DNA of 64,000 nucleotides. It comes from an uncultured Paracoccaceae bacterium. GTDB lineage: Bacteria > Pseudomonadota > Alphaproteobacteria > Rhodobacterales > Rhodobacteraceae. The stretch lies in assembly GCA_947489325.1 (NCBI GenBank), contig CANLDA010000013.1, positions 1 through 64,000 on the forward strand. The letters run 5' to 3'. Within the stretch, counting starts at the first letter, position 1. Each line of letters opens with the position of its first letter. A program made the translations under genes and the position numbers. The notes below the pieces were generated by a model, which made no database searches, was not told the DNA's origin, and saw only the letters and a program-made list of their open reading frames with translations. Positions 44,696 through 53,836 of this stretch are shown in pieces.

Positions 44696-44846
44696 TCAGT
44701 CCACCAATCGGCCCGAGCGGCTCGAAATTGCAATTGCTCCGGCTCACCTCGGCAAAAGACTTGAAGCATTCAGCTTCAGACGGTCGGTATTCCGCGCAGG
44801 CTGTCAGGGTCAAAAGGGTGAGGGTCAAGGCGAGTAAGCTACGCAT
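44688..44846 (-). CDS. 52-residue lipoprotein between virB4 and the transglycosylase gene
   Basis: A short gene below usual size cut-offs. It encodes MRSLLALTLTLLTLTACAEY and 32 more residues, with a lipobox LTAC (Cys17) for signal peptidase II. The ATG overlaps the virB4 stop by eight bases and the stop overlaps the next start by eight. By position it could be the VirB7 lipoprotein of this T4SS or an entry-exclusion lipoprotein. Two further cysteines are in the mature part. Confidence 0.75.
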   Translation of the reverse strand: MRSLLALTLTLLTLTACAEYRPSEAECFKSFAEVSRSNCNFEPLGPIGGLSE

Positions 44847-47205
44847 CAGTCTGTCTCCAAAAATCGGGGTCCTGGCGGTAATCCGGACCGACCAGCGCTT
44901 CGCCTTTTTTCATGCCGCCAAGGATCGTGAGGAAAGGGCCAAGGGCGCTTAGATCGGCATCGATCACCACCGAGCCTTGGTCATCACGCACCAGCGCCAG
45001 GCGGGAATTACTGCCAGTGCCGAGCAAAACGCCGAGTTCTTTTTCGGTGAGACCGAGCATGGTGTAGTCACCGGCCGAGGCGCGAATGTTGGGAAGCAAA
45101 AGCTGCGTCGGCACGGCTTCAATGATCGTCTTTCCGGTGCGGGTTTTCTCAAGCTGGCTTGCGTATTGCGTCATCATCACAACAACCGCATTCTGTTTCC
45201 GCGCGGTCACAAGCCAGTTGCTGAGCCGGTCAGCAAAATACGGGTTGTCGAGTGCCTTCCAGGCTTCATCGATGATGATCAGCGTTGGTTTGCGATCCTC
45301 GATCACGCGTTCCACCCGCCGAAACAGGTAGGAGAGGACCGCCATGCGTTCTTTCTCGCTTTCGCTGTCGAGAATGCCGGTCAAGTCGAAGCCGACCACA
45401 TCACCATCGAGTGAGAAAGTATCCTCGGCGCTTTGCCCAAAAATCCAGCCATAACGCCCATCAGACGTCCATTCTTGGATCCGCTCGAACAGATCTCCTT
45501 CATCGGCCCCAGCCACAAAGAGGGAGGCTAAATCTTGCCAATTGCGAAGGGCGGCATCACTGGCTCCGGCGTTCTGGCGCACCACCTCTTGAATGCGGTT
45601 GATCTGAACAGGGCTCAGAGGCTTGTCGGTGCGATGCAAGAGCGTGGCCAGCCAATCAGACAGCCAGGCTTGCCCACGTCCGTCGATTTCTGTGCGGAGA
45701 GGGTTGAGGCCTGTCGCTTCACCCGCTTTGATGGCGCTGTAACGCCCGCCATTGGCCCGCACGGCCATTTCCATACCGGCCCGATAGTCGAAGACAAACA
45801 CGCGCGCGTCGCAGCGACGAGCTTGGGTCATGAGGAAGGCTGATAACACCGACTTGCCGGACCCAGGACGGCCAAGGATCAAGGTATGCCCGCCGGTCGG
45901 CTCTTTGTCCGGCTGTCCGGCTTCGTGGTAGTTGAATAGGAAGCCTGAGCGTTCAGGCGTCGGGAAGAGAGAGATCGGCTTGCCCCAAGGCACTTGGTGG
46001 CCAGGTTTGCCCAGTTGACCACGATGAAGCGCCGCGAGGTCGGCAAAGTTCGTGTTGGTGATGGCGGCTTTGCGGCTGCGCATCTGCCCGTTCCCCGGAT
46101 GTTGCGCGAAATAATGTGTCCGAGCCGCAAAACTCTCGTTCACAAGATTGACGCCTTCACTGGCCGCGATGTTGCGCACCTCGGCAGCGATGGCTTCCAG
46201 CTTTTCCTCCGTCTTGGCGAAAACCGTGACGGTCATGTGATGATCGCCGAAGCTGAGGCGCTTGGATTCAAGATCATCCAGCGCGTCGACCAGTTCTTCA
46301 GCAAGAGAAATCGCGCCATCATCACTGGCCTTCATCAGTCGCTGTTGGCGCTTGATCCGGCTGGCCATGATATTGCTGTTGATCGGTGTGAAGGAATGCG
46401 TGACCACCATGTCGACGGGTAGGTTCAGCTCATCGAACATGGTGCAGTTGGTTTTGGCCGGGTAAGTCTTGATCGCAAAACTGGTGCCAAACCGCTTGCC
46501 CTCCGTCCCATCGTCCAACGTGAAGCCTCGCCCCTGAAATGTGACGCGGGTGTTGGCTACATCTTCGGCAATGACGCCAAAGCGGGATTTTGCGAAGAGC
46601 GGCCGCTCTTGGCCGATGTTGAGCGCCCCGAGGAACCCGAGTAGCTCGCCGCTTTCGGCCCTAAGAAGGCGCGGGTTCATCTCGGCACATGACGACAGCA
46701 GAAAACCGATGACCTCTTCGAGCTTGCGCAGCTGCTTGGCTGTCTGGTCTTTCATCTGTGCGATGGAATCTGAACGCTTCAGGCGCAGCCGCGCGCCGTT
46801 GGGAGGGCGTTTCAACACGGTGAGTGTGAGCGTCTTGTCCCGCAGACCCGCCTGCGCCATGGCCAGCTGCCAGCGGGCGTCCAGCGCTTGCGCAAACCCT
46901 TCGTAGGGCACCGGTGGCAAAGCGGTCTCAATCGCCTTGGAGACCTTGTGAACGTAGAAACCGTACTCTGGCCCAATCTGCGCAATGATCGCCGCGAAGA
47001 GCGCGCGGATCTTCTCCAGATGCGCGTCATCGCTGGTCATGCTGTTGACGCCATCAAGGCGGATGCATTGGAACAGGGCATTGCCGCGCGTGCGGATCGT
47101 CACGTCATCCACGAGGCTGACATAGGGCAGCATGCTAGCAATCGGCCGCTCTTTGCGCGCCCAGTCTGGCAGCATGGCAAGTTCATCCGAAGGGTCAAGG
47201 AGCAT
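44839..47205 (-). CDS. virB4: VirB4 secretion ATPase
   Basis: About 788 residues from the ATG at 47205. Walker A GRPGSGKSVLSAF is near residues 440-452 and Walker B LIIIDEAWKALDN near 630-642. The N-terminal domain has the VirB4/CagE features (SFGDHHMTVTVFAKTEEKL). It is the largest ATPase of the transfer apparatus. A longer frame from 47277 overlaps virB3 further and has no site. Confidence 0.9.
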   Translation of the reverse strand: MLLDPSDELAMLPDWARKERPIASMLPYVSLVDDVTIRTRGNALFQCIRLDGVNSMTSDDAHLEKIRALFAAIIAQIGPEYGFYVHKVSKAIETALPPVPYEGFAQALDARWQLAMAQAGLRDKTLTLTVLKRPPNGARLRLKRSDSIAQMKDQTAKQLRKLEEVIGFLLSSCAEMNPRLLRAESGELLGFLGALNIGQERPLFAKSRFGVIAEDVANTRVTFQGRGFTLDDGTEGKRFGTSFAIKTYPAKTNCTMFDELNLPVDMVVTHSFTPINSNIMASRIKRQQRLMKASDDGAISLAEELVDALDDLESKRLSFGDHHMTVTVFAKTEEKLEAIAAEVRNIAASEGVNLVNESFAARTHYFAQHPGNGQMRSRKAAITNTNFADLAALHRGQLGKPGHQVPWGKPISLFPTPERSGFLFNYHEAGQPDKEPTGGHTLILGRPGSGKSVLSAFLMTQARRCDARVFVFDYRAGMEMAVRANGGRYSAIKAGEATGLNPLRTEIDGRGQAWLSDWLATLLHRTDKPLSPVQINRIQEVVRQNAGASDAALRNWQDLASLFVAGADEGDLFERIQEWTSDGRYGWIFGQSAEDTFSLDGDVVGFDLTGILDSESEKERMAVLSYLFRRVERVIEDRKPTLIIIDEAWKALDNPYFADRLSNWLVTARKQNAVVVMMTQYASQLEKTRTGKTIIEAVPTQLLLPNIRASAGDYTMLGLTEKELGVLLGTGSNSRLALVRDDQGSVVIDADLSALGPFLTILGGMKKGEALVGPDYRQDPDFWRQTDA

Positions 47206-47473
47206 AGCTGTCCCCCGAATGGATCTTGTGGTTGGGGGTGGGCGGCGTTTCCTGCAGTGATGTGACCAGCACATCAAGAAACGCAGGATCCCAGTCCGCC
47301 GCTTTCCACAGGGCCGGATAGGCCAGAGCGGCGGCGACGATCACCGGCCAGCTTTGGACCCACAGAAAAAGCAACACAAACCCAAAGAGCCAGACCATGG
47401 CATACATGATCGGTAACCCGATGAGCTTTGGTGGCCGGATTAGGCCCAAGAAAAGAATTGTTTGCGTTGCCAT
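47195..47473 (-). CDS. virB3: VirB3-like membrane protein
   Basis: 92 residues with a conserved short N-terminus (FLGLIRPPKLIGLPI) and two hydrophobic segments (about 24-58). The stop overlaps the virB4 start. It belongs to the inner-membrane complex. Confidence 0.85.
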   Translation of the reverse strand: MATQTILFLGLIRPPKLIGLPIMYAMVWLFGFVLLFLWVQSWPVIVAAALAYPALWKAADWDPAFLDVLVTSLQETPPTPNHKIHSGDSYAP

Positions 47474-47480
47474 ATCGGAT

Positions 47481-47771
47481 TTACGCGCCCCAGATGGCGG
47501 TCACGATGGTCGGCGCAGCCGCGATGCCCGCGATTGCGACGAGCACCCAAAGGGCTTGGCGGAAGTCCAAAATCCCGAAGAGCCAGGACAGGAACACACC
47601 GATCAACGCCAAGGTGCCGATCACGATGCCCAAGGGACCGGTGATTGTGTCGACGATGCCTTGCAGAAGGTTCTGTACCGGCGAGAGGTCGATACTTTGC
47701 GCGAGCGCGGGATTGGCAATCATCAAACTGGCCAGAGCCAGCGAAAGGATCATGCGGATTTGTGTGTGCAT
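47481..47771 (-). CDS. virB2: VirB2/TrbC-like major pilin
   Basis: 96 residues with a signal peptide (MHTQIRMILSLALASLMIANPALAQ) and two membrane helices (GPLGIVIGTLALIGVFLSWLF and WVLVAIAGIAAAPTIVTAIWG), the standard VirB2 pattern. The mature pilin is about 70 residues. Confidence 0.88.
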   Translation of the reverse strand: MHTQIRMILSLALASLMIANPALAQSIDLSPVQNLLQGIVDTITGPLGIVIGTLALIGVFLSWLFGILDFRQALWVLVAIAGIAAAPTIVTAIWGA

Positions 47772-48487
47772 CAGGAGGCTCCAGTCAGTCGATCACGCAC
47801 GGCCATGACACGGCGCACGTGATTTTGGGTTTCTCGGTAGGGAGGGATGCCGCCATAGCGCGCGACCGCGTCTGGTCCCGCGTTATAGGCCGCGAGCGCG
47901 AGTTCGGGTGCGCCGAACTGCGCCAACATCATCAGAAGGTAGCGGGCAGAGCCATCGAGGTTGGCTTGCCAATCATACGGATCTACGTCGAGCTGCGCGG
48001 CCGTCGCGGGCATCAACTGCCCGAGGCCAATCGCGCCTGCAGAACTGCGTGCATTTGGACGATAGGCGCTTTCAATCTCAATATTGGCTTGGAAGAGGGC
48101 CCGCCATTCTGTCACCGACAGGCCTGCGCGGCGCAACGCCGGGTGCCCGCCATAGCGATGCGCGGTGCTTTCGAGTGCAGCGAGGATTTCGGGCCGGGGA
48201 ACTGCCCGGGCGGGTGCAGGAGGCAGATCTACAGTCTCAGGCACTGCAAAAACGATCAGCTCTGGTGGGTTTGCGCCAATCCCGTCGACGTAGCTTTGTG
48301 CAAAACCTGATTGGGGGGATTTGGTTTCCAGCTGGCCATCAGCCCGCATGGAAAGAACGAAGCCTTCAGAATAGGCAGGGGCAGCAAGGAATACCGCGAG
48401 GAAGGCAAGTATCTTAGCCCGCGTCGTCCAGTTGGTGAGAGGCGATCTTGCCTTCGAGCATCGGGATCGAGACGATCGAAACGCCAA
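47771..48487 (-). CDS. virB1: VirB1-like lytic transglycosylase
   Basis: The catalytic region FQANIEIESAYRPNARSSAGAIGLGQLMPATAAQLDVDP and LALAAYNAGPDAVARYGGIPPY is a goose-lysozyme type transglycosylase with the likely catalytic glutamate in IEIESAY. A signal peptide (AKILAFLAVFLAAPAYS) lies at about 48390-48420. No ATG suits the start; the TTG at 48487 is a possible start but overlaps the upstream gene. The real start may be a rare codon within 48420-48487. Confidence 0.75.
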   Translation of the reverse strand: MAFRSSRSRCSKARSPLTNWTTRAKILAFLAVFLAAPAYSEGFVLSMRADGQLETKSPQSGFAQSYVDGIGANPPELIVFAVPETVDLPPAPARAVPRPEILAALESTAHRYGGHPALRRAGLSVTEWRALFQANIEIESAYRPNARSSAGAIGLGQLMPATAAQLDVDPYDWQANLDGSARYLLMMLAQFGAPELALAAYNAGPDAVARYGGIPPYRETQNHVRRVMAVRDRLTGAS

Positions 48488-48767
48488 GGCCCGCAAGAAA
48501 GCTGGATAAGCCGTTGATTGTCTTGAACTCTCGGGCTGCCATGTTGTTGCGTGCTGTAACGAGCAGGCGACGCGTCTCGCCATCTGGCGAGACGCAATGC
48601 ACGGTCCAAACTCCGGACCACTGAGCACCTGTACGTTTGGGCGTAACCCGGCACACAACATCCGCCGAATGACCCTCGGCAAGCAGCGTGCGCAGCCCGT
48701 CTTCACTGACAACATTGGGGGCGTCTTGCATCAAATTCATAAGATCGAGCCTTGCAGAATTGTGCAT
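48414..48767 (-). CDS. Protein of unknown function at the head of the virB operon
   Basis: 117 residues (MHNSARLDLMNLMQDAPNVVS..). It begins 33 bases from the AT-rich palindrome at 48800 and its stop overlaps the start region of virB1. A soluble protein; its position suggests a regulatory or accessory part in the T4SS operon. No family recognised. Confidence 0.6.
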   Translation of the reverse strand: MHNSARLDLMNLMQDAPNVVSEDGLRTLLAEGHSADVVCRVTPKRTGAQWSGVWTVHCVSPDGETRRLLVTARNNMAAREFKTINGLSSFLAGLGVSIVSIPMLEGKIASHQLDDAG

Positions 48768-48799
48768 TGGCCCGGCAGTCCCTCATGGACTACCGAACC

Positions 48800-48827
48800 G
48801 ATACAATATTATAATTTTGCAATCAAT
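48800..48827. promoter_or_regulatory. AT-rich near-palindrome shared with the mobC promoter
   Basis: GATACAATATTATAATTTTG followed by CAATCAAT matches the block GATACAATATTATAATATTG-AATCAAT at 28800-28826 in all but two positions (one substitution, one inserted base). It lies between the divergent genes at 48767 (minus, virB operon) and 48904 (plus). It is a probable binding site that controls both transfer modules. Confidence 0.6.
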
Positions 48828-48903
48828 AGGTGCATGTTACATTAATGCGCCTTTCATGCGTTGAAACGAATTTACTGCAACAGAGTGGCTGAGCCAAGAT
48901 AAT

Positions 48904-49191
48904 ATGGCGGTTTTGAAACAAACATGGGCGGCTCTGGCTGTTTTGGGTTGGGGATCAGCCTCGATTGCGGGCAGTTGCCTGCCACCTGTGCCGCCATGGA
49001 TGCCCACCGATCCCGATGATGTCAGGGCATATGCTGACCTGTTGAGGCGTGATGCTGAGGCGTATTTTGCCGAAGTCGAGCAGTACTTCCGTTGCCAGGA
49101 TCAGGAACGGCGAGAGGTTTTTGAGCAGGCGCGCGAGGTCAGCGAAGGTTACGCGCGCGTTTTGGAGATATTGGATGCTAGGAGGAAATGA
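48904..49191 (+). CDS. Small secreted protein of unknown function
   Basis: 95 residues with a signal peptide (about 22 residues, ASIAG then SCLPPVPPW). The mature part is helical with two cysteines. The gene shares the AT-rich promoter region with the virB operon, so it may be an accessory to conjugation. Confidence 0.55.
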   Translation: MAVLKQTWAALAVLGWGSASIAGSCLPPVPPWMPTDPDDVRAYADLLRRDAEAYFAEVEQYFRCQDQERREVFEQAREVSEGYARVLEILDARRK

Positions 49192-49296
49192 CGGCTGTCA
49201 CCTCCCTTGAGAAAGCTGTCTTTTACCACAGTGCCCTTTTTTGTGGCCTAGATTATCGATCACCTTGACCGGAGGGGTTCGGACTTCCGGAGAGTT

Positions 49297-51786
49297 CTAT
49301 CCTAAATCCAGTTCACCAATCAGTTTTTCCAAGTCGGCAAAACGTAACATATCATATGGCATCACGTGCGCGGTCTCATCTCGCAACATGACAAATGTAT
49401 TGGAACAACCCTTGGCTTCGCGTTTCGTAAATCTGCCAGACAACTGGCTGGCAAAGCATGAATAAGCGTCAATCAGCAGCGTCCGATGGAAATCCCATTC
49501 CCGTTCCACCCCTTCTTTCGCGATCATATTCGTTAGTGTGGTGGCCACACCTGCATCAATTATAAGTTTCCTCGCAGTCTCAGCCTCGCCCGATCGGATG
49601 CAGACATGGGCGCATTGGAGTGCATTTATGCAAAGATTGATTGTCATAACGCGCATCGAATGAACTTGGTCCGGGGTTGCGTTGGTCTCGCGTTCTAGAG
49701 GAAATCTTTCCAACATCTCTAAATTCTTGTGGAGAACATCTATGCTTTTTTCTAGATCGCTTTCGCCAAACCAATAGTTGATGTTCAACCGTGTGACTTC
49801 GACTGCTAGTTCTTCAACCCCAAACCGCAGGCCGCGAACGGTTTTACTTTTATTGCTTTCATGGTTCTTCTCACTTACTTCGCCCGCCAAAGCCGCTTTA
49901 GCTTTCTGCAAGTTGCCCAAAGCGACGTCCAAGTCAGTGTTGGCTTTCTGAAGACTGGAACTGACATTCTGCTTATCAATTGATATCGTCAGGCGCTGTG
50001 ATACGGCCAGAAGGAAGAAAGCTTCTCTACCACTGATTATGACTCCATCTCGAGATTGGATTTCTCCCGACTGCGAGATTCGGACGGCTCTGCTTGCCAG
50101 TCCGCGAGTCACAGCCCACTTGCCCTCAGATGCGCATAGGGCCCCCCAAACCAAACACGTGACATATCCAAGATCAGTATTTCCAAGCTGCCTCGAAAGA
50201 GTATCCCGCTCCAGGGAGTTAAGCTTGTGTTCGATGAGGTCTTTCAAAGTGGTGAGATCGTGCGTTTCAGTTAGATTTCGAACAAGCTCTGTTGCTGTGG
50301 GAAAACCGTCAAATCTGATTAGCGGGGGGTTACGAGGCCGTTGTTTCCTCCTGCCTTCGCGACGAAACGCAAAAAGAATCTCAATTCCTGCAGTCGTGAA
50401 TGCTATTAGGATGTCGTCCCAACGTTGGTCCAATTGGTTCCGAGCTACTTCTCCTAACCTTTCCACCTCTCGAACAATCTCTCTACGCTCGGTAAGCGTA
50501 GAAATTTCTTGAATGGAGGAAAGCACTAAGTCGTCTTCGTCGTTTCGGTAGATGAGCTCAAGAGCCAAGATTGGCTTCTTGAAACCATCCCACGTCTCTA
50601 AGACACTTTCGAAAGGGCTTTCGCCATTTGAAGAGAGCCGATCTAGGCTTTTCTGTAAGGCTGAAAGGCTCTCAGGTTTCTCAGAAGCAAGATTCTCCAA
50701 CTCTTTGATGAAGCGCCATTTCCCTCCTGTATATGTGGTCAGCAAACCGTCAAGCCAATTGCTAAATTTCCTCGTATTATCATGGTCTTGATCTCGCCCA
50801 TTCTGCCAGGAAATCGCCTCGAACACAAACGCGATCGGATCTAGTATTTTGACATGCATCGAACTGCTTTGACGCTGCCGCACGCTAGCGTGCAACAATG
50901 GGTCACCTGTAAGTAGGATGACTTGGACGTCGAATGGATGAAGGCGTTCGTTTAAGCCTTCCAAGTCCGAAAGAACTTGAGCATCATTTTCCAAATTCGT
51001 AAGTCTACGGCTCATTTTATGCCGCGAAAAATCTTTAAGCCAACCCTGCTTGCGTTCTGAAGCTCGTGCCCAATCTGATATGCTTCCTTCATGCAAAAAA
51101 GCACTAGCGAGGTTATCAAACTCATCAGATTCTTCTAATAGGTCGGCTAGATCAAATTGATCCATGATCTTCTGGTTGGCATATAGGCTAAGGAACCGAC
51201 GGTATTCCTTTTGGATACCCATTGCGGGCCTGCCACTCTGTCCCGTTGAGCTCTTTGAAGGCAACGATAAGGCCAGCAGTTTTTCAAGCTTTGATTGGAA
51301 GAACTGATCTTTCTCCTCAATCGATTTTTCCCGTGAAAGAAGCTCGTCGCGATACTCAATCAAATCGCTTTCATAATTTCGCTTAAGAAAATTGCGTTCC
51401 TTATTTGTTGACTCCTCGAGCAATGCCTCAAAACTGTTGATAGTCTGCTCTTCCTGAGAAACCGCTGCACTGGCTACAATGTCAAAAATTGTCGCAGTCT
51501 CACGGGCGTGTGGAACAAACTGAAATAAAGGCAACGCAGAGTTCTCAAAGAAAATGAACTCAGCCAAAGCAAGTGACAGCGCTGTTGCATCTGTGTCCGA
51601 GTCACGGCGAAAAATTCGGCCAAATTGATTGCTAGCAGGGTCGGTGAAGAGTTTGATTGTGCCGGTGTCTAGAGCAAAGATCGTGACCCCAGAGAAGGAC
51701 TTCAGCAGTTGATCTCTCTTGATCTGATGAAGCCTAAGTCTTGCCGCATCAACAATGAATTGTGAGAAGTCATGTTCGTCAATCAT
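49297..51786 (-). CDS. Predicted split PIN-like nuclease with long helical regions, third gene of an unassigned operon
   Basis: An 829-residue protein. TIFALDTGTIKLF (Asp40) and DVQVILLTGDPLL (Asp about 293) resemble the first and last acidic motifs of PIN-like nucleases; NDAQVLSDLEGL (about 258-270) fits the middle acidic site. About 215 residues of charged, coiled-coil-rich sequence are inserted between. The C-terminal 500 residues look like helical repeats (TPR-like). The gene is coupled to the upstream one (three-base gap). I do not recognise any family as a whole. It would be the effector if this is a defence operon. Confidence 0.6.
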   Translation of the reverse strand: MIDEHDFSQFIVDAARLRLHQIKRDQLLKSFSGVTIFALDTGTIKLFTDPASNQFGRIFRRDSDTDATALSLALAEFIFFENSALPLFQFVPHARETATIFDIVASAAVSQEEQTINSFEALLEESTNKERNFLKRNYESDLIEYRDELLSREKSIEEKDQFFQSKLEKLLALSLPSKSSTGQSGRPAMGIQKEYRRFLSLYANQKIMDQFDLADLLEESDEFDNLASAFLHEGSISDWARASERKQGWLKDFSRHKMSRRLTNLENDAQVLSDLEGLNERLHPFDVQVILLTGDPLLHASVRQRQSSSMHVKILDPIAFVFEAISWQNGRDQDHDNTRKFSNWLDGLLTTYTGGKWRFIKELENLASEKPESLSALQKSLDRLSSNGESPFESVLETWDGFKKPILALELIYRNDEDDLVLSSIQEISTLTERREIVREVERLGEVARNQLDQRWDDILIAFTTAGIEILFAFRREGRRKQRPRNPPLIRFDGFPTATELVRNLTETHDLTTLKDLIEHKLNSLERDTLSRQLGNTDLGYVTCLVWGALCASEGKWAVTRGLASRAVRISQSGEIQSRDGVIISGREAFFLLAVSQRLTISIDKQNVSSSLQKANTDLDVALGNLQKAKAALAGEVSEKNHESNKSKTVRGLRFGVEELAVEVTRLNINYWFGESDLEKSIDVLHKNLEMLERFPLERETNATPDQVHSMRVMTINLCINALQCAHVCIRSGEAETARKLIIDAGVATTLTNMIAKEGVEREWDFHRTLLIDAYSCFASQLSGRFTKREAKGCSNTFVMLRDETAHVMPYDMLRFADLEKLIGELDLG

Positions 51787-51788
51787 TG

Positions 51789-52802
51789 CTACAACATCGC
51801 TTCCTTGGCATCGTCGCGCTCGGAAATCAGCGTTTTCTTTGTTCTCGTTTCGCTCTGATACGCCTCCAGCTTAGCCTTGACGTCACTCGGAGTCATCCGT
51901 AGCTTTTTTTGTTCCATTGGAGCCAATAGCGCCTCGGCGAGTGCGTGCTCGCTAGTCAGTTGTTTTTGAGCGGGTGTATGCGCCGTCGCAGCCTGATGTT
52001 GACCGATTAAATCAGCAACGAGGAAAGCCGACGCACTCTTCGCCAATCGTTCAAGCTGTGAAGATTGTCCTTGGACTAGACTTCTTTCAGCAACATTCGC
52101 CGCAAATACCGACTTGAGCTGTGCTTCTGCCTGCGAGAACTCGACATCGCCATACTCCATTCGCCCTAGCAAAAAATCCTGAATCTCGTTTGCTAGGTCG
52201 GTTGCGTGATGGATTGCTTTGTTGGGTTCGATCTCAAGTATTCGCTCAAACAACTCAGGAAGAACTTCGTAGCTTGGTCCGCCTCCCTTGATCAGACTTA
52301 AGCATAGTTTGCTTGTTAGTGAGGACGAGAACTTTCCCTCTATGACCAATGTGGCAGCCATTTCCAGAAGATCAAAGGTCCGAACACCATCTGACATGGT
52401 GTCAGGAATTTCAACTTTCTGCAGCTTTTTTTGTCGAGACAGGACGCCGAGCGCGTCTACAGCTTCCATACATCCGATTTTTGCGGCAGTTCGTAGCAAT
52501 ATGCCGAATAGAATTGGTTTTCTCTCAGTTATCTCTGGCTCGGCTATCAGTTCTCCCAGCGCAGTCCGGAAAAGTGCCCCCACCGATTTGGCCCCAGTAG
52601 TCCCATCGTTTTTTTCGAGATAGGAATACACCGAAAAAACAACCTCTTCGGGCTCCATTTTTGATCGATACAAGAAATGATAAGGCTCGAATGAAAAGGC
52701 GTCATTTGTTGAGACCCAGGCTTCAAGCGAAGACTTGATCCAACCTCGTATCGCCGCCTTTTCGGTTAGCGCCACTCCAGTTTCGAGGCCTTTGTCGGTC
52801 AT
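51789..52802 (-). CDS. Helical protein of unknown function, second gene of the operon
   Basis: A 337-residue, mostly helical, acidic protein (MTDKGLETGVALTEKAAIRGWIKSSLEAWV..). No membrane segment or catalytic motif is seen. The C-terminal tail is rich in Lys, Glu and Ala (coiled coil). Its ATG overlaps the stop of the preceding gene by four bases and its stop is three bases from the PIN-like gene. It may be a scaffold or antitoxin-like partner. Confidence 0.6.
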   Translation of the reverse strand: MTDKGLETGVALTEKAAIRGWIKSSLEAWVSTNDAFSFEPYHFLYRSKMEPEEVVFSVYSYLEKNDGTTGAKSVGALFRTALGELIAEPEITERKPILFGILLRTAAKIGCMEAVDALGVLSRQKKLQKVEIPDTMSDGVRTFDLLEMAATLVIEGKFSSSLTSKLCLSLIKGGGPSYEVLPELFERILEIEPNKAIHHATDLANEIQDFLLGRMEYGDVEFSQAEAQLKSVFAANVAERSLVQGQSSQLERLAKSASAFLVADLIGQHQAATAHTPAQKQLTSEHALAEALLAPMEQKKLRMTPSDVKAKLEAYQSETRTKKTLISERDDAKEAML

Positions 52803-53836
52803 GGCTGTGCCAGCCTTTCCAGCCTCTCAATAAATTTCGACTTCGATCGCTTCCGAGACAGACTTCGAAGGAACTCCGCGTCTTTGATAGGGACCCAGTC
52901 GCGTCTTGGCACTCTTGTATAGCCGAGGATTGAAAAGAATATGGGCCCTGTGGGCCGGAAGTTTTGAGCCACAAGCTCTCTACCCCCTCGATGCGGCCTC
53001 TTGCCCAGTATACGTTCCAAGTGAGCTGTGCGGCCCCATTTGTCTGGTCTCTTTCTTAGGTCGCCAAACACACTTTTGAATCGCCTCCCCACGCCATCCA
53101 AAGGTGTTGGTCGGTAAAATTCATGCATATTGGGAATACTGCTCTTTGGTATGATTAATGTCGCTAGCAGTGTTGGCGCATAAGCCGGATGATGGAGATC
53201 ATTGTTGCTTCCAAAATGATCGAGGCCCAGGATATCACGGGCGCAGTCAGCTCTTTCTCTCCAATTTGCCCGATCCCTCCAGCAACCACACTCTGGTAAG
53301 CCGCTTTCACCGTAAGAGGTGAACCAGACGATGCTTTCTCGGCTAGGGCCTTTGATCCCAGAGTCTAGCTCCACTGGGAGTAGCCCATCGTCGTCGGTAG
53401 TACGTCGTTCAACATGCCTGAGAATGTCGTCTTCTATGGAATTTCGATCTACCATGCTTGACGCACCATAGAACTTGGATACCAGCCCAAGCAACGAGCG
53501 ATACTTGGATTTGTCTGAAGCAACAAATCCATCGCGCAGATATTTTGCGTTTATGGTTGTCGCCAAGTAGTCACTTTCCAAGCTGGCAACGGCAAGTCCT
53601 TTTGTCGAAAACTTGCTTCCGCCACCGACGTCTTTCCTGCTTGCTACAGCATCGAATAGCTCAATAGGATTCGACACGCTGGTCGTCCTAGCACTTTCGC
53701 CTTCAAGCTCATGTGCGAACTCACTAAAAACACTTCGCTCTAATGTGGCACCCGAAACAGCGTCGCAGATATTGACAGCTTTGAATGCACCTTCGTCGGT
53801 CTGAAACCAATCCTCAAAAAAATCTTTATCGGTCAA
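52799..53836 (-). CDS. Protein of unknown function, first gene of the operon
   Basis: A 345-residue soluble protein. The TTG at 53836 has AAGGG eight bases before it. It contains LPECGCWRDRANWRERADC with three cysteines close together, and a His pair in NNDLHHPAYAP, so a metal site is possible. The C-terminal end is basic (LRSLSRKRSKSKFIERLERLA). I cannot assign a family. It heads the operon and may be the sensor or nucleic-acid binding part. Confidence 0.6.
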   Translation of the reverse strand: MTDKDFFEDWFQTDEGAFKAVNICDAVSGATLERSVFSEFAHELEGESARTTSVSNPIELFDAVASRKDVGGGSKFSTKGLAVASLESDYLATTINAKYLRDGFVASDKSKYRSLLGLVSKFYGASSMVDRNSIEDDILRHVERRTTDDDGLLPVELDSGIKGPSRESIVWFTSYGESGLPECGCWRDRANWRERADCARDILGLDHFGSNNDLHHPAYAPTLLATLIIPKSSIPNMHEFYRPTPLDGVGRRFKSVFGDLRKRPDKWGRTAHLERILGKRPHRGGRELVAQNFRPTGPIFFSILGYTRVPRRDWVPIKDAEFLRSLSRKRSKSKFIERLERLAQP

